NCBI RefSeq assembly: GCF_051175565.1
Contig: NZ_CP195105.1
Coordinates: 1,178,001-1,242,000 of the forward strand
Direction: 5' to 3'
Length of the DNA stretch: 64,000 bases
DNA from: Daejeonia sp002484105
Lineage (GTDB): Bacteria; Bacteroidota; Bacteroidia; Flavobacteriales; Weeksellaceae
Of the stretch, positions 1 through 8,663 are shown piece after piece (within the stretch, counting starts at the first letter, position 1; each line of letters opens with the position of its first letter). The position numbers and the translations under genes were made by a program. The notes under the pieces are model-generated. The model ran no database searches. It was not told the origin of the DNA and saw only the letters and a list, made by a program, of their open reading frames with translations.

Positions 1-612
1 AACCGGGCAATAAGAAGAATCAGCAATACATTTTACCTGTTTTCGGGTAAAATTTTCTGTGCTTTTTTTATTCTTGCTGCACAACTTGGTTTTGGGAATA
101 TAGTTTCTGATGCTCCGGTTCAGTCTTCTGCAGACAGCATTATCACGAATACAATAAATTCTGAATTCTCGGGAATTTATATTAAAGAGGGTAGTTTTAT
201 CTATAAATCCGGGGGTGCCGTATTGGTATATGCAAAGCCTGTAACAGTAAAAAAATCTTCGAAAGCACGGCCTGATAAAAAACATATTACTGCTGTTCAT
301 CGGAAGAAAAACATTACAAAAAAAAGGACCAGATCTGAAGAAACTCCGATTGTTTTCGTACTGAATCCAACCCCAGGAACGGATAGTATTTCTGTTTCTA
401 CTGCACTAGGAAAATCTGTAATTATCCCTGTAAATAAGCGGGTATTAAACTACATTAACCAAAGTCTGCCATACAATATTGCAGTACTGATATGCTGTAT
501 TCTGGCTGTTATTGATTTCTGCAAAAAAGGGTATGTCTCTTTTCTGTTCGAAGGACAACTGTTTCAAAGGCCACCGCCTTCCCCTCTAAAAAGAGGGGTG
601 GCAAAAATTTGA
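1..612 (+). CDS. Hypothetical membrane or exported protein, 5' end outside window, C-terminus replaced by a repeat
   Basis: The frame is open from the first base to a TGA at 610-612, so the true start lies upstream of the window; about 203 residues are visible. A hydrophobic stretch at visible residues 18-32 may be a signal or membrane segment. A Lys/Arg-rich stretch follows at about 84-111, and a second hydrophobic segment lies at 160-173. I do not recognise the family. The last 13 or so codons (from base 571) are read through a palindromic interspersed repeat, so the natural C-terminus has probably been replaced. A short in-frame tail ending at 713-715 may be the original end. It lies directly upstream of the lectin-like gene on the same strand and was probably co-transcribed with it. 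Confidence 0.6.
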   Translation, partial: NRAIRRISNTFYLFSGKIFCAFFILAAQLGFGNIVSDAPVQSSADSIITNTINSEFSGIYIKEGSFIYKSGGAVLVYAKPVTVKKSSKARPDKKHITAVHRKKNITKKRTRSEETPIVFVLNPTPGTDSISVSTALGKSVIIPVNKRVLNYINQSLPYNIAVLICCILAVIDFCKKGYVSFLFEGQLFQRPPPSPLKRGVAKI

Positions 613-638
613 GAAAATTTTTGACGGGGTGTGTCCCC
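571..638. repeat. Palindromic interspersed repeat (two hairpins) at the 3' end of the first gene
   Basis: Two adjacent perfect inverted repeats are visible: CCCCTCT (581-587) with AGAGGGG (592-598), and CAAAAATTT (602-610) with AAATTTTTG (615-623), flanked by GCCACC-like and GGGGTG-like ends. The composition differs from the flanks. From memory, similar GGGGTGGCAAAAATT elements are scattered through Chryseobacterium-type genomes. Copy number cannot be seen here, because this is the only clear copy in the window. Confidence 0.6.
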
Positions 639-640
639 AA

Positions 641-715
641 AAACAGACAGAAAACAATAAAAGCACTGTTAAGGCTAAAAGCCATGACAATGTTACCACA
701 AAAAATAAAAAATAA
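641..715 (+). pseudogene. Possible displaced C-terminal remnant of the first gene
   Basis: Directly after the repeat, another frame reads about 24 lysine-rich codons and ends in TAA at 713-715, immediately against the ATG of the next gene (716). A stop-start junction of this kind is typical of a tight operon. It suggests this was the original end of the first gene before the repeat inserted and shifted the frame. In this frame the repeat itself contains a stop (587-589), so it is not read as one protein now. The segment is short and AT-rich, so chance is a real alternative. Confidence 0.35.
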
Positions 716-2623
716 ATGACTCAGATAAAAAACTTAACAAAACTGATACTTTTGATGTTCACCCTGATGAATTTCGGTGTGAAAGCCCAGGATGTCGATT
801 CTGATAACGATGGGATTCCCGACTGTGTGGAGAAACAGCTGACGGGTGCTACAATGGCCACATTGTTTAATATCAACGGAAATGCTTCCAATATTGATGA
901 CCATACTGTCCGGCTTACTCCAAATACCCAGAATAAAAGCGGAAGTATGTGGTCCAAGAACAAAATAAATTTTGCCCAGTCTTTTACCATACGCTATCAG
1001 GCCTATTTGGGAAATGATGGAAATGGAGCAGATGGTATTGCTACTGTATTTCATAATGATCCTGCAGGTAATGGAGCTATTGGAGAAGACGGATTCGGGA
1101 TAGGTGCAGCAGGTATTGTAAACGGTATAGCATTAGAAATGGATACCTATAAAAATAACAGTACAACCGGTGATATTTCTGCAAATCACGGAATGATTTG
1201 GGATACTGATGGGGCGCCAACCAATGGAAATGACTCATTTATTCCCGGAGTAGTTTCATTAACAAGTGCAGTTTCTATTGGGAATGTGGAAGACGGAAAC
1301 TGGCACAATGTGGTAGTTAGTTGGGATGCAACAACAAGTACATTGTCTTATACTGTTGATGGAACTAATGCCGGAACTTATACACACACTGCAGGTTTGG
1401 ATGATTTTTGCGAAACCTATTTTGATATTCCAGCTTCTGAAACCAATAAACTTGTATATTACGGTTATACAGCTTCTACAGGAGGGAATACAAATGACCA
1501 GCAGGTACGAATCAATGATTTCTGTGCTGATTATCCTCAGTTCGTTGATACAGATGGAGATGGTGTGGAAGATTATCTTGATCTTGATTCTGATGGTGAC
1601 GGTTGTTTTGACGCTGTTGAAGGAAGCGGTTATGTTACACAAGACCAACTGAAATCTGACGGAAGCATTATGGGTTCGGAAGATGCGAATGGTATTCCTC
1701 TAATTGCGAACGGCGGACAAGGAGCAGGAAGTGCTTATGATGCCAATATAAATGCCTGTGATGAAGAAATCTGCACAGAACCTGTTGCCGGAGAACCTTT
1801 CTCTTGGAATTATCCAAACGGAACTCCGTCTCCTGTTACCCGTACCTTTACTCAACCGGCAACCAATTACGGTTTTGTACTGGATATTTATTCTCTGGAT
1901 AACTCTTTTAATTTGAATATTAACGGAACCAACATTGCCGCAAGTGAAATAGAATTTCAGTCAGATAGCACACCGGCTCCGGGAATCAATGTCCGCTTTG
2001 CTGATGGAGACGAATATGAAACTGATACAGAAGGCGATATTTGGGAAATGGAAGGAACTGCTGCTAATCCTTTAATCAGAGTTGTCATAAATCCGGACGG
2101 AACTATTGCTTTATTCGGTAGTAAGACATCAGGAGGGCCGTTGTTCCCGCTGGAATTGTTCAACGGAAATTCCTTAAATACCATTACATGGAATAACGGA
2201 GGAACGAATACCATCATTGCAACCCAGAATGTTGTAGGGGTAACCAGTATTTCAGGAAGCGGTTACGGATTGAATATTGTGCCTTGTGCCTGCTACAAAC
2301 CGGGACTCACCGATGCCGGAAATACTTATCCTACCAAAGTGGGGATTACCGCATTGTCCAGAGCAGGAGCAGTAAATGCCGACAACTGGCCAATGGTAAG
2401 AGAAAGCGGCTGGATTGCTTTGGAAGCCAAAACAAAAGGTTTTGTACCAAACAGAGTTGCATTCAACACAGCAGGGAATCCTGTAGGAATCGCAACAACC
2501 AACTTTGTTGAAGGAATGATGGTGTACGACACCACAAATAAGTGTTTGAAAATCTATACGCTGAAAGAAGGAGATACTGCGATGGCATGGCACTGTATGA
2601 CCACACAAGCATGTCCGGATTAA
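716..2623 (+). CDS. Secreted L-type lectin-like protein with thrombospondin-type-3-like calcium repeats
   Basis: 635 residues. An N-terminal signal peptide ends near residue 25 (..FGVKAQ). The mature protein opens with an Asp-rich DSDNDGIPDC segment of the thrombospondin type 3 kind, followed at about 45-265 by a domain resembling bacterial legume-type lectins (FRLT-like start, GADGIATVFH, then an ALEMDTY strand). A second Asp-rich calcium-type stretch (VDTDGDGVEDYLDLDSDGDG) lies near 277-297. The C-terminal part ends with a GMMVYDTTNKCLKIY motif that recurs in the next gene. It is probably exported to the cell surface or outside and may bind glycans; binding is inferred from the fold only. 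No type IX sorting domain is evident. The ATG abuts a TAA at 713-715, suggesting an operon with the upstream gene. Confidence 0.75.
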   Translation: MTQIKNLTKLILLMFTLMNFGVKAQDVDSDNDGIPDCVEKQLTGATMATLFNINGNASNIDDHTVRLTPNTQNKSGSMWSKNKINFAQSFTIRYQAYLGNDGNGADGIATVFHNDPAGNGAIGEDGFGIGAAGIVNGIALEMDTYKNNSTTGDISANHGMIWDTDGAPTNGNDSFIPGVVSLTSAVSIGNVEDGNWHNVVVSWDATTSTLSYTVDGTNAGTYTHTAGLDDFCETYFDIPASETNKLVYYGYTASTGGNTNDQQVRINDFCADYPQFVDTDGDGVEDYLDLDSDGDGCFDAVEGSGYVTQDQLKSDGSIMGSEDANGIPLIANGGQGAGSAYDANINACDEEICTEPVAGEPFSWNYPNGTPSPVTRTFTQPATNYGFVLDIYSLDNSFNLNINGTNIAASEIEFQSDSTPAPGINVRFADGDEYETDTEGDIWEMEGTAANPLIRVVINPDGTIALFGSKTSGGPLFPLELFNGNSLNTITWNNGGTNTIIATQNVVGVTSISGSGYGLNIVPCACYKPGLTDAGNTYPTKVGITALSRAGAVNADNWPMVRESGWIALEAKTKGFVPNRVAFNTAGNPVGIATTNFVEGMMVYDTTNKCLKIYTLKEGDTAMAWHCMTTQACPD

Positions 2624-2652
2624 TATAGTTATAATTCAGTTTATTTAGTAGC

Positions 2653-2688
2653 CTCACCGGTGATGAGAAATTGGTTAACCTGTGAGGT
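2653..2688. other. Intergenic hairpin between the two secreted-protein genes
   Basis: CCTCACCGGT (2653-2662) can pair with ACCTGTGAGG near 2679-2688 with one mismatch. No T-run follows, so it is not a convincing terminator; it may attenuate or stabilise the transcript. It overlaps the longest possible 5' extension of the next gene and so argues for that gene starting at 2712. Confidence 0.35.
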
Positions 2689-2711
2689 TTAAAAAAAATA
2701 AAATTTTTACA

Positions 2712-3245
2712 ATGAAAAAAATAATTTTAAGCATAGTCATTCTATTCACCATCGCATTAAATGCACAGGTGGCAATCGGGAAGCAGGCTGTAACAAATAC
2801 GGATGTTTCCCTTGAATTTGCCGATACGGAAGACCGCGGAATAATTCTTCCCTATGTGGAAGACAAAAGCGGAATTTCCGAAGAAGGAACCATCATTTAT
2901 GATGTTGCAGACCATAAGGTAAAATACCTGAAAGATGGCGGGAACTGGGTGAATCTAAGTGAAGACGACGGCACAGCAGATACGATTGGAGTTGCCGATA
3001 TTTCCATTCAGACCACCAAAACGGAAAAGGCAACCGCCAAAACCGTTATCGGAGCCGATGGCGCCAGCAATACCACGCCCGGCATATTGGTCCTTTCGGA
3101 TACAGATAAAGCCATGATTTTGCCTAAAGTTGCCAGCCCTCATCTGAAGATCATCAATCCCGCACCGGGAATGATGGTATATGATACTACAGCTAAACAG
3201 TTGGCAATCTACAATGGAAAATCCTGGACTTTCTGGAAGCCTTAA
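2712..3245 (+). CDS. Small secreted protein with the MMVYDTT C-terminal motif
   Basis: 177 residues from the ATG at 2712. That start gives a clean signal peptide (MKKIILSIVILFTIALNAQ); an upstream ATG at 2682 would add ten residues and lie in a hairpin. The mature part carries two short repeated units of the type IIYDVADHKVKYLKDGGNWV and MMVYDTTAKQLAIYNGKSW, found in many flavobacterial surface proteins that also contain lectin or adhesin domains. The same motif ends the preceding lectin-like protein. The function is not known; a structural or surface-assembly role next to the lectin-like protein is an inference. Confidence 0.75.
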   Translation: MKKIILSIVILFTIALNAQVAIGKQAVTNTDVSLEFADTEDRGIILPYVEDKSGISEEGTIIYDVADHKVKYLKDGGNWVNLSEDDGTADTIGVADISIQTTKTEKATAKTVIGADGASNTTPGILVLSDTDKAMILPKVASPHLKIINPAPGMMVYDTTAKQLAIYNGKSWTFWKP

Positions 3246-3264
3246 CAGCTCCAGAAATACAAAT

Positions 3265-3272
3265 TATTTTTG
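3265..3272 (+). promoter_or_regulatory. Promoter -7 element TATTTTTG for the small ORF
   Basis: Matches the Bacteroidota -7 consensus TAnnTTTG and ends 11 bases before the ATG at 3284. No convincing -33 box is seen. Confidence 0.45.
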
Positions 3273-3283
3273 CGTGCACAATA

Positions 3284-3505
3284 ATGAAAAATCATCATCA
3301 TCATCTCATCGGAAAAAGCAAGAAAGACATTATTGATAGTTATGGTCATGAATTCAACTATTATCCTGCCAGTATATGGACTTATGAAATCGGCCGCAAC
3401 TGGATGGGAAAAAGAAAAATTTTAATTATTGTGTTTGAAAATGAGATTGTTAAAACCATCAGAATAAAATACTGCTATGGAAAATTAAACTCTAATAAAC
3501 TATAA
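3284..3505 (+). CDS. Small hypothetical protein, 73 aa
   Basis: I do not recognise the family with certainty. The protein opens with a His run (MKNHHHHLIGKSKKDIIDSY), and the GKSKKDIIDSYG helix followed by strands resembles the small SmpA/BamE-like fold. This is a weak impression only. There is no signal peptide. Its own -7 promoter element just upstream and the terminator at 3628-3661 downstream support it as a real single gene. Confidence 0.55.
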   Translation: MKNHHHHLIGKSKKDIIDSYGHEFNYYPASIWTYEIGRNWMGKRKILIIVFENEIVKTIRIKYCYGKLNSNKL

Positions 3506-3627
3506 AAGTATCTGCTGAGAACTGCTGACAAAGAAATATCCTGAATGCAGAAGGGTTTCCGTAAATATTCTTTGAATGAAACAGTTATATTTCGCAGCAG
3601 TAAAAAAACACAAAAACTCTATATTCC

Positions 3628-3661
3628 AAAAGAGCATCTTAATCATTCAAGATGCTCTTTT
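3628..3661 (+). terminator. Intrinsic terminator, possibly bidirectional
   Basis: A 13-bp stem AAAAGAGCATCTT / AAGATGCTCTTTT with an 8-base loop, with an A-run before and a T-run after. Confidence 0.8.
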
Positions 3662-3802
3662 ATTTCATGGATACTCTAAGTATTTACAATTTTATCAGCC
3701 CGGGCATCCCCGCTTCTTGAGATTTTTAATGTTCAGATAAATGATATGTTCCGCCATAACTATAAAATTTTTCAAAAAAAGCGGCCGCATTATTTTAATT
3801 TG

Positions 3803-3810
3803 TAACTTTA
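3803..3810 (+). promoter_or_regulatory. Candidate promoter -7 element TAACTTTA for glgBAC
   Basis: Seven of eight positions fit TAnnTTTG, 37 bases upstream of the glgB ATG. An overlapping TTAATTTG (3796-3802 area) is an alternative. Confidence 0.35.
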
Positions 3811-3847
3811 TAAACGATAAAATACAGACAACAAAAACTATTTTCTG

Positions 3848-5773
3848 ATGAGCGCCGTCCAACCATTCACTCTTTTTACGGAACAGGATATTTATCTATT
3901 CAGAGAAGGAACCCACCATAGACTTTACGAGAAATTTGGCAGCCACAATGTCGTTTGCAACGGTGTTCCTGGCGTTTATTTTGCGGTATGGGCACCTCAT
4001 GCAAAGGAAGTTTCGGTGATCGGAAATTTCAATGACTGGAATGGAACTTCACACAAGCTCTCTCCGAGATGGGACAGCTCGGGTATATGGGAAGGGTTTA
4101 TTAAAGGGCTTACATGGGGAACGCTGTATAAGTATGGTATAACATCCTACGACGGTAGCTTTCTGGAAAAAAGCGACCCTTATGCACTCAGTTGGGAGCA
4201 GAATGTGCAGGCAGCTTCTATTGTTTCCACGACGTGGTACGAATGGGAAGATACCGAATGGATGGCCTCCCGCTGGAAAAAAAACCGTCTGAGGGCTCCT
4301 ATTTCTGTTTACGAAATGCATCTTGGCTCCTGGATGCGCGGGACAGACGATCCGAAGAGGTTTTTCAGTTACCGCGAGATTGCCGAACGCCTGATTCCGT
4401 ATCTGAAGAAAATGGAATTTACCCATGTGGAATTCATGCCCGTGATGGAACATCCGTATGAGCCGAGCTGGGGGTATCAGATTACAGGTTTCTACGCTGC
4501 CAATTCCCGTTTCGGGGCGCCGCAGGATCTGATGTATCTGATTGAGGAACTTCACAAAAATGATATAGGTGTTTTTCTGGACTGGGTGCCCTCACATTTT
4601 CCCGGGGATGCCAACGGGCTCTTCCGCTTTGACGGATCACCACTGTACGAATATGCCGATCTCCGCAAGGGCTATCATCCACAGTGGAATTCGTATATCT
4701 TTGACTATGGGAAAAATGAAGTGCGCTCTTTTCTCATATCCAATGCGATGTTCTGGCTGGACCGCTACCATGCAGACGGGTTGCGGGTGGATGCTGTAAC
4801 CTCCATGCTTTATCTGGATTATGCCCGTAATCCCGGAGAATGGGAACCGAATAGCGATGGCGGAAATGTCAATCTGGAAGCCAAATCCTTTCTGCAGCAG
4901 TTCAATACAGCTGTCTACAGAGATTTCCCGGATGTGATGACCATTGCGGAAGAAAGTTCTGATTTCCCGATGCTCACCCGGCCCGTGCACGACGGCGGAG
5001 TAGGCTTCGGAATGAAATGGATGATGGGATGGATGCATGATACACTGGACTACTTCAAGGAAGATCCTGTCAACAGAAAGTATTTTCATAACAAAATAAC
5101 GTTTGCTTCCATGTACATGTACAATGAAAACTACATGATGCCACTGTCTCATGACGAGGTAGTGCACGGGAAGTCAAGTATGATTTATAAAATGACGGGC
5201 GACGAATGGCAGAAATTTGCCAACCTTCGATCGCTGTACACCTATATGTTTACACATCCGGGTGCCAAACTCATGTTTATGGGCGACGAATTCGGGCAGA
5301 CACACGAATGGTATTTCGGGGCATCTCTGGACTGGCATCTGCTGCAGTATCACGTGCATCAGGGACTTCAGGATTTTGTCAGAGCACTCAACCACCTCTA
5401 TCGCACCGAAAAGTCGATGTACGAACTTCAGTTTGATCCGGCGGGATTTGAGTGGGTGGAAGCCAATGACGGTAACAATTCCATCTATATATATCTTCGC
5501 AAAGGGAAATCAGCGGGTGATGTCACCATGGTAGTTCTGAATCTGACGCCACGGGTTTTCGACTATAAAATCGGTGTGGATGAAGGTACCAGCTGGGAAG
5601 TGATTCTGAACTCTGATGACACCCGGTTCGGTGGCAGTGGTGTGACCCCCGAGATTATAGATGAGGAAGATGACGAATGGATGTTCCGGCCCAATGCCAT
5701 TATTCTGAAACTGCCTCCTCTTGCGGGGGTAGTACTGAAACAGAAAGCGCCGGAAAAGAAAAAATTATCCTGA
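3848..5773 (+). CDS. glgB: 1,4-alpha-glucan branching enzyme
   Basis: 641 residues, normal for GlgB. It transfers alpha-1,4 oligoglucan chains to 6-OH positions to create alpha-1,6 branches in glycogen, in the cytoplasm. The N-terminal CBM48 domain (about 30-115) includes AVWAPHAKEVSVIGNFNDW. The GH13 barrel follows, with nucleophile Asp315 (RVDAV), acid Glu368 (TIAEES) and the conserved His435-Asp436 (SHDEVVHGK). A C-terminal beta domain closes the protein. It is first in a glgB-glgA-glgC operon; glgA begins 45 bases downstream. Confidence 0.96.
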   Translation: MSAVQPFTLFTEQDIYLFREGTHHRLYEKFGSHNVVCNGVPGVYFAVWAPHAKEVSVIGNFNDWNGTSHKLSPRWDSSGIWEGFIKGLTWGTLYKYGITSYDGSFLEKSDPYALSWEQNVQAASIVSTTWYEWEDTEWMASRWKKNRLRAPISVYEMHLGSWMRGTDDPKRFFSYREIAERLIPYLKKMEFTHVEFMPVMEHPYEPSWGYQITGFYAANSRFGAPQDLMYLIEELHKNDIGVFLDWVPSHFPGDANGLFRFDGSPLYEYADLRKGYHPQWNSYIFDYGKNEVRSFLISNAMFWLDRYHADGLRVDAVTSMLYLDYARNPGEWEPNSDGGNVNLEAKSFLQQFNTAVYRDFPDVMTIAEESSDFPMLTRPVHDGGVGFGMKWMMGWMHDTLDYFKEDPVNRKYFHNKITFASMYMYNENYMMPLSHDEVVHGKSSMIYKMTGDEWQKFANLRSLYTYMFTHPGAKLMFMGDEFGQTHEWYFGASLDWHLLQYHVHQGLQDFVRALNHLYRTEKSMYELQFDPAGFEWVEANDGNNSIYIYLRKGKSAGDVTMVVLNLTPRVFDYKIGVDEGTSWEVILNSDDTRFGGSGVTPEIIDEEDDEWMFRPNAIILKLPPLAGVVLKQKAPEKKKLS

Positions 5774-5818
5774 AAACAAAATCAACATTAAAACACAAAT
5801 AGTAGTTAAACAGTCTTT

Positions 5819-7228
5819 ATGGAAATTTATCATCTCAGCATGGAATGTTATCCCGTTGCCAAAGTGGGCGGACTGGCCGATGTGGTGGGAGCATTGCCGA
5901 AATATCAGAACAAAATAGAAGGAATACATGCGCATGTCGTGATGCCCTGGTATAACAAACCTTTTGTTTGGGATCATGATTTTGAAGTTGTTTTCGATGG
6001 TATCATCCATCAGAACCTGCAGGCATTTCAGGTACAGGTACTGCGCGAGCGGAGCAATGTGCTTGGTTTTGAACTTTATCTGGTTAAAATTCCCGGACTT
6101 CTTGACCGTGATAATCCGTATGGCTACTGGGACGAGAGCCAGCAGTTTCTGGCGTTTCAGCACGGCACACTGCACTGGCTTTCTGCCATGGGAATCCGAC
6201 CCGATGTCCTGCACTGCCACGACTATCATACCGGACTTGTCCCGTTTATGATAGAGCATTGTCCGGAATTTCGCTTTCTGAAAGGAGTGAAAACCATCGG
6301 CACTATTCACAACGGAGAATATCAGGGAGAGATGCGCTGGGAGATGCTTTCCTATTTCCCATGGGTGGAGGATGGGTACAGCCTTGGGCTTCTGGACTGG
6401 GCAGGGAATATCAATCCGCTGGCTGCAATGATCAAATGCTGCAATGCCTTTAATGCTGTTTCCGGCGGGTATCTTGAGGAACTTTTCCAGAGTTTCAGAG
6501 GGCTGGAAGGACTTGTGCGTCAGGAGCATGCCAAGGCGTATGGTATTATCAACGGCATCGATACCGAAGTCTGGAATCCACAAACAGATGATTTTCTGGA
6601 TGTCAACTACAATATAAATAATGCTCGCGGGGGCAAATGGAAAAACAAGACCAGTCTCTGTAAAGAGTACGGACTGAATCCCGATCTTCCTCTTTTTGCC
6701 TTTATCGGAAGATTTGCCGGTGAAAAAGGTGCCGACCTGCTGCCGGATATCATCATTAATAGTATACAACAAACCAATGGCGGACTCAATATTATGGTAT
6801 TAGGTTCGGGAGATTTCTATTTGGAAAACCGTTTGAGGGAGCTTGATTTTACCTTTGTCAATTTTGCACTGGATCTTGGGTATAAGGAGTTCCTGTCACA
6901 CAAAATATATGCCTCTGCCGATTTTCTGCTGATGCCCTCACGCGTGGAGCCATGTGGGCTGAACCAGATGTATGCCATGCGCTATGGAACCATCCCCATT
7001 GTGCGATATACAGGAGGCCTGCGCGATACTGTCCGAGATATTACCACCGGAGGTGGCGGACTGAATTTTACCCATCCCGGATCGGACGATGCCGTGCATG
7101 CCATGCACCGCGCTATGGAATTTTTCTACAACGGAGAATATATGTCCATGCTCATTCATACCAATATGAGCTATGATTTTTCATGGGAAAAATCAGCTGA
7201 AAATTATATTGAATTATACAAAAAATAA
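5819..7228 (+). CDS. glgA: Glycogen synthase (ADP-glucose type)
   Basis: 469 residues, GT5 family, GT-B fold. It elongates alpha-1,4-glucan from ADP-glucose. The N-terminal KVGGL motif (residues 15-19) binds the ADP-glucose phosphates. The C-terminal nucleotide-binding half has PSRVEPCGLNQMYAMRYG with the catalytic-region Glu377. It is slightly shorter than many GlgA proteins but has all expected segments. It lies between glgB (45-base gap) and glgC (68-base gap), consistent with one glycogen-synthesis operon. Confidence 0.95.
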   Translation: MEIYHLSMECYPVAKVGGLADVVGALPKYQNKIEGIHAHVVMPWYNKPFVWDHDFEVVFDGIIHQNLQAFQVQVLRERSNVLGFELYLVKIPGLLDRDNPYGYWDESQQFLAFQHGTLHWLSAMGIRPDVLHCHDYHTGLVPFMIEHCPEFRFLKGVKTIGTIHNGEYQGEMRWEMLSYFPWVEDGYSLGLLDWAGNINPLAAMIKCCNAFNAVSGGYLEELFQSFRGLEGLVRQEHAKAYGIINGIDTEVWNPQTDDFLDVNYNINNARGGKWKNKTSLCKEYGLNPDLPLFAFIGRFAGEKGADLLPDIIINSIQQTNGGLNIMVLGSGDFYLENRLRELDFTFVNFALDLGYKEFLSHKIYASADFLLMPSRVEPCGLNQMYAMRYGTIPIVRYTGGLRDTVRDITTGGGGLNFTHPGSDDAVHAMHRAMEFFYNGEYMSMLIHTNMSYDFSWEKSAENYIELYKK

Positions 7229-7296
7229 TAAAAAAATTGCTATCTTTAAGAAAGTAATTAAATGATGAATCTGTAAACCAAACAACAATCTTTTTT

Positions 7297-8568
7297 ATGA
7301 AAGCCAACGTTATTTCCATTGTGCTGGGAGGGGGCAGGGGCACCCGGCTATTTCCGCTCACATATTCAAGGTCCAAGCCGGCGGTGCCTATTGCAGGAAA
7401 ATACAGACTGGTGGATATCCCTATTTCCAATTGTCTGAACTCCGGATACAACCGTATTCTCGTCCTCACCCAGTTTAATTCTGCATCCCTCAACTCTCAT
7501 ATCAAAAATTCGTATCATTTTGATATTTTCAGCAAAGGTTTTGTGGATATCCTTGCCGCAGAACAGAATGTAGAAAGTGACAAATGGTATCAGGGTACCG
7601 CTGATGCCGTTCGCCAGTCGATGAAACATCTGGACAAGTACGAATATGAATACATCCTGATCCTCTCCGGAGACCAGCTGTATCAGATGGATTTCCGTGA
7701 AATGATCAACTTTCACAAGGAAAACGGCGGTGATATTACCATTGCTACCATTCCGGTGAATGCCAAAGATGCTACAGGATTCGGCATTCTGAAAGCGGAT
7801 GAAACAGGTGAAATTACATCCTTTATCGAAAAACCTGCTGCAGATCTTCTCTGCGACTGGAAATCTGATGTTTGTGAACAGAACCGTTATGAGGGCAAGG
7901 AATATCTTGCTTCCATGGGGATTTATGTGTTCAACAAGGGTGTACTGAAAAAAATATTTGAAGAAGACAAAGGAAACGACTTCGGTAAGGAACTGATTCC
8001 GCATGCCATCGAAAACGGATACAAGACACTGAGTTTCCAGTACAACGGCTACTGGACGGATATCGGTACCATAGAATCTTTTTATGATGCCAATATCGAT
8101 CTCTGTCAGGATTTTCCGAAATTCAACCTTTTTGCCTCAGATCCCATTTTCACGCGTCCGCGAATGTTGCCACCGTCCAAGATTCTGAGTTCTTATGTAA
8201 ACAAAGCTATTTTCTCAGACGGATGCATCGTAATGGCGGACAAAATCGAAAATTCTGTGATCGGGAACCGTACCCGAATAGACAAGGGAAGTACGGTGGT
8301 AAATTCCTATATTATGGGAACAGATTACTACCAGAGTACCGAAAGCATTGTAGAGAATGATGCTCGCGGCATACCGAATCTCGGTGTGGGCAAATACTGC
8401 TATATAGAGCGTGCCATCCTTGACAAGAACTGCAGAATCGGAAACAATGTCCGCATCATCGGAGGAAAACATCTTCCGGACGGCGACTACGAAACCCATT
8501 CCATCAAAGACGGAATTGTAGTGGTGAAGAAAAACGCTGTGATACCACCAGGTACACAGATCGGATAG
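7297..8568 (+). CDS. glgC: Glucose-1-phosphate adenylyltransferase (ADP-glucose pyrophosphorylase)
   Basis: 423 residues. It makes ADP-glucose from glucose-1-phosphate and ATP, the committed and allosterically controlled step of glycogen synthesis. The N-terminal nucleotidyltransferase signature GGGRGTRLFPLT begins at residue 11, followed by KPAVPIAGKYRLVDIPISN. The C-terminal third is a left-handed beta-helix (hexapeptide-like) domain. It is last in the glgBAC operon. A TATCTTTA sequence at 7241-7248 upstream could be a secondary promoter. A terminator follows at 8575-8608. Confidence 0.96.
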   Translation: MKANVISIVLGGGRGTRLFPLTYSRSKPAVPIAGKYRLVDIPISNCLNSGYNRILVLTQFNSASLNSHIKNSYHFDIFSKGFVDILAAEQNVESDKWYQGTADAVRQSMKHLDKYEYEYILILSGDQLYQMDFREMINFHKENGGDITIATIPVNAKDATGFGILKADETGEITSFIEKPAADLLCDWKSDVCEQNRYEGKEYLASMGIYVFNKGVLKKIFEEDKGNDFGKELIPHAIENGYKTLSFQYNGYWTDIGTIESFYDANIDLCQDFPKFNLFASDPIFTRPRMLPPSKILSSYVNKAIFSDGCIVMADKIENSVIGNRTRIDKGSTVVNSYIMGTDYYQSTESIVENDARGIPNLGVGKYCYIERAILDKNCRIGNNVRIIGGKHLPDGDYETHSIKDGIVVVKKNAVIPPGTQIG

Positions 8569-8574
8569 TATCCT

Positions 8575-8608
8575 TAAAAAAGAGTATCAGAAAGATGCTC
8601 TTTTTTTT
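8575..8608 (+). terminator. Terminator of the glgBAC operon
   Basis: Stem AAAAAAGAGTATC / GATGCTCTTTTTTT with one G-T pair, ending in a T-run. Confidence 0.8.
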
Positions 8609-8651
8609 GATGCCTCATCTTCAAAAATATGGTCAGATCAGTTATTATTAA

Positions 8652-8659
8652 TACTTTTG
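8652..8659 (+). promoter_or_regulatory. Promoter -7 element TACTTTTG, near-leaderless gene
   Basis: Perfect TAnnTTTG match ending four bases before the ATG at 8664, so the transcript start must fall on or next to the start codon. Confidence 0.55.
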
Positions 8660-8663
8660 CCCC

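Larger units (their letters stand above)
3506..3847. other. Intergenic region with a terminator and the glgB promoter area
   Basis: No gene is seen. It contains a strong intrinsic terminator (3628-3661) and, near its right end, a -7-like TAACTTTA at 3803-3810 that probably serves glgB. Confidence 0.6.

Noticed and set aside
5765..6772. A 335-codon open frame opposite glgA
   Set aside because: Shadow of glgA; the translated sequence has no coherent hydrophobic or domain pattern.
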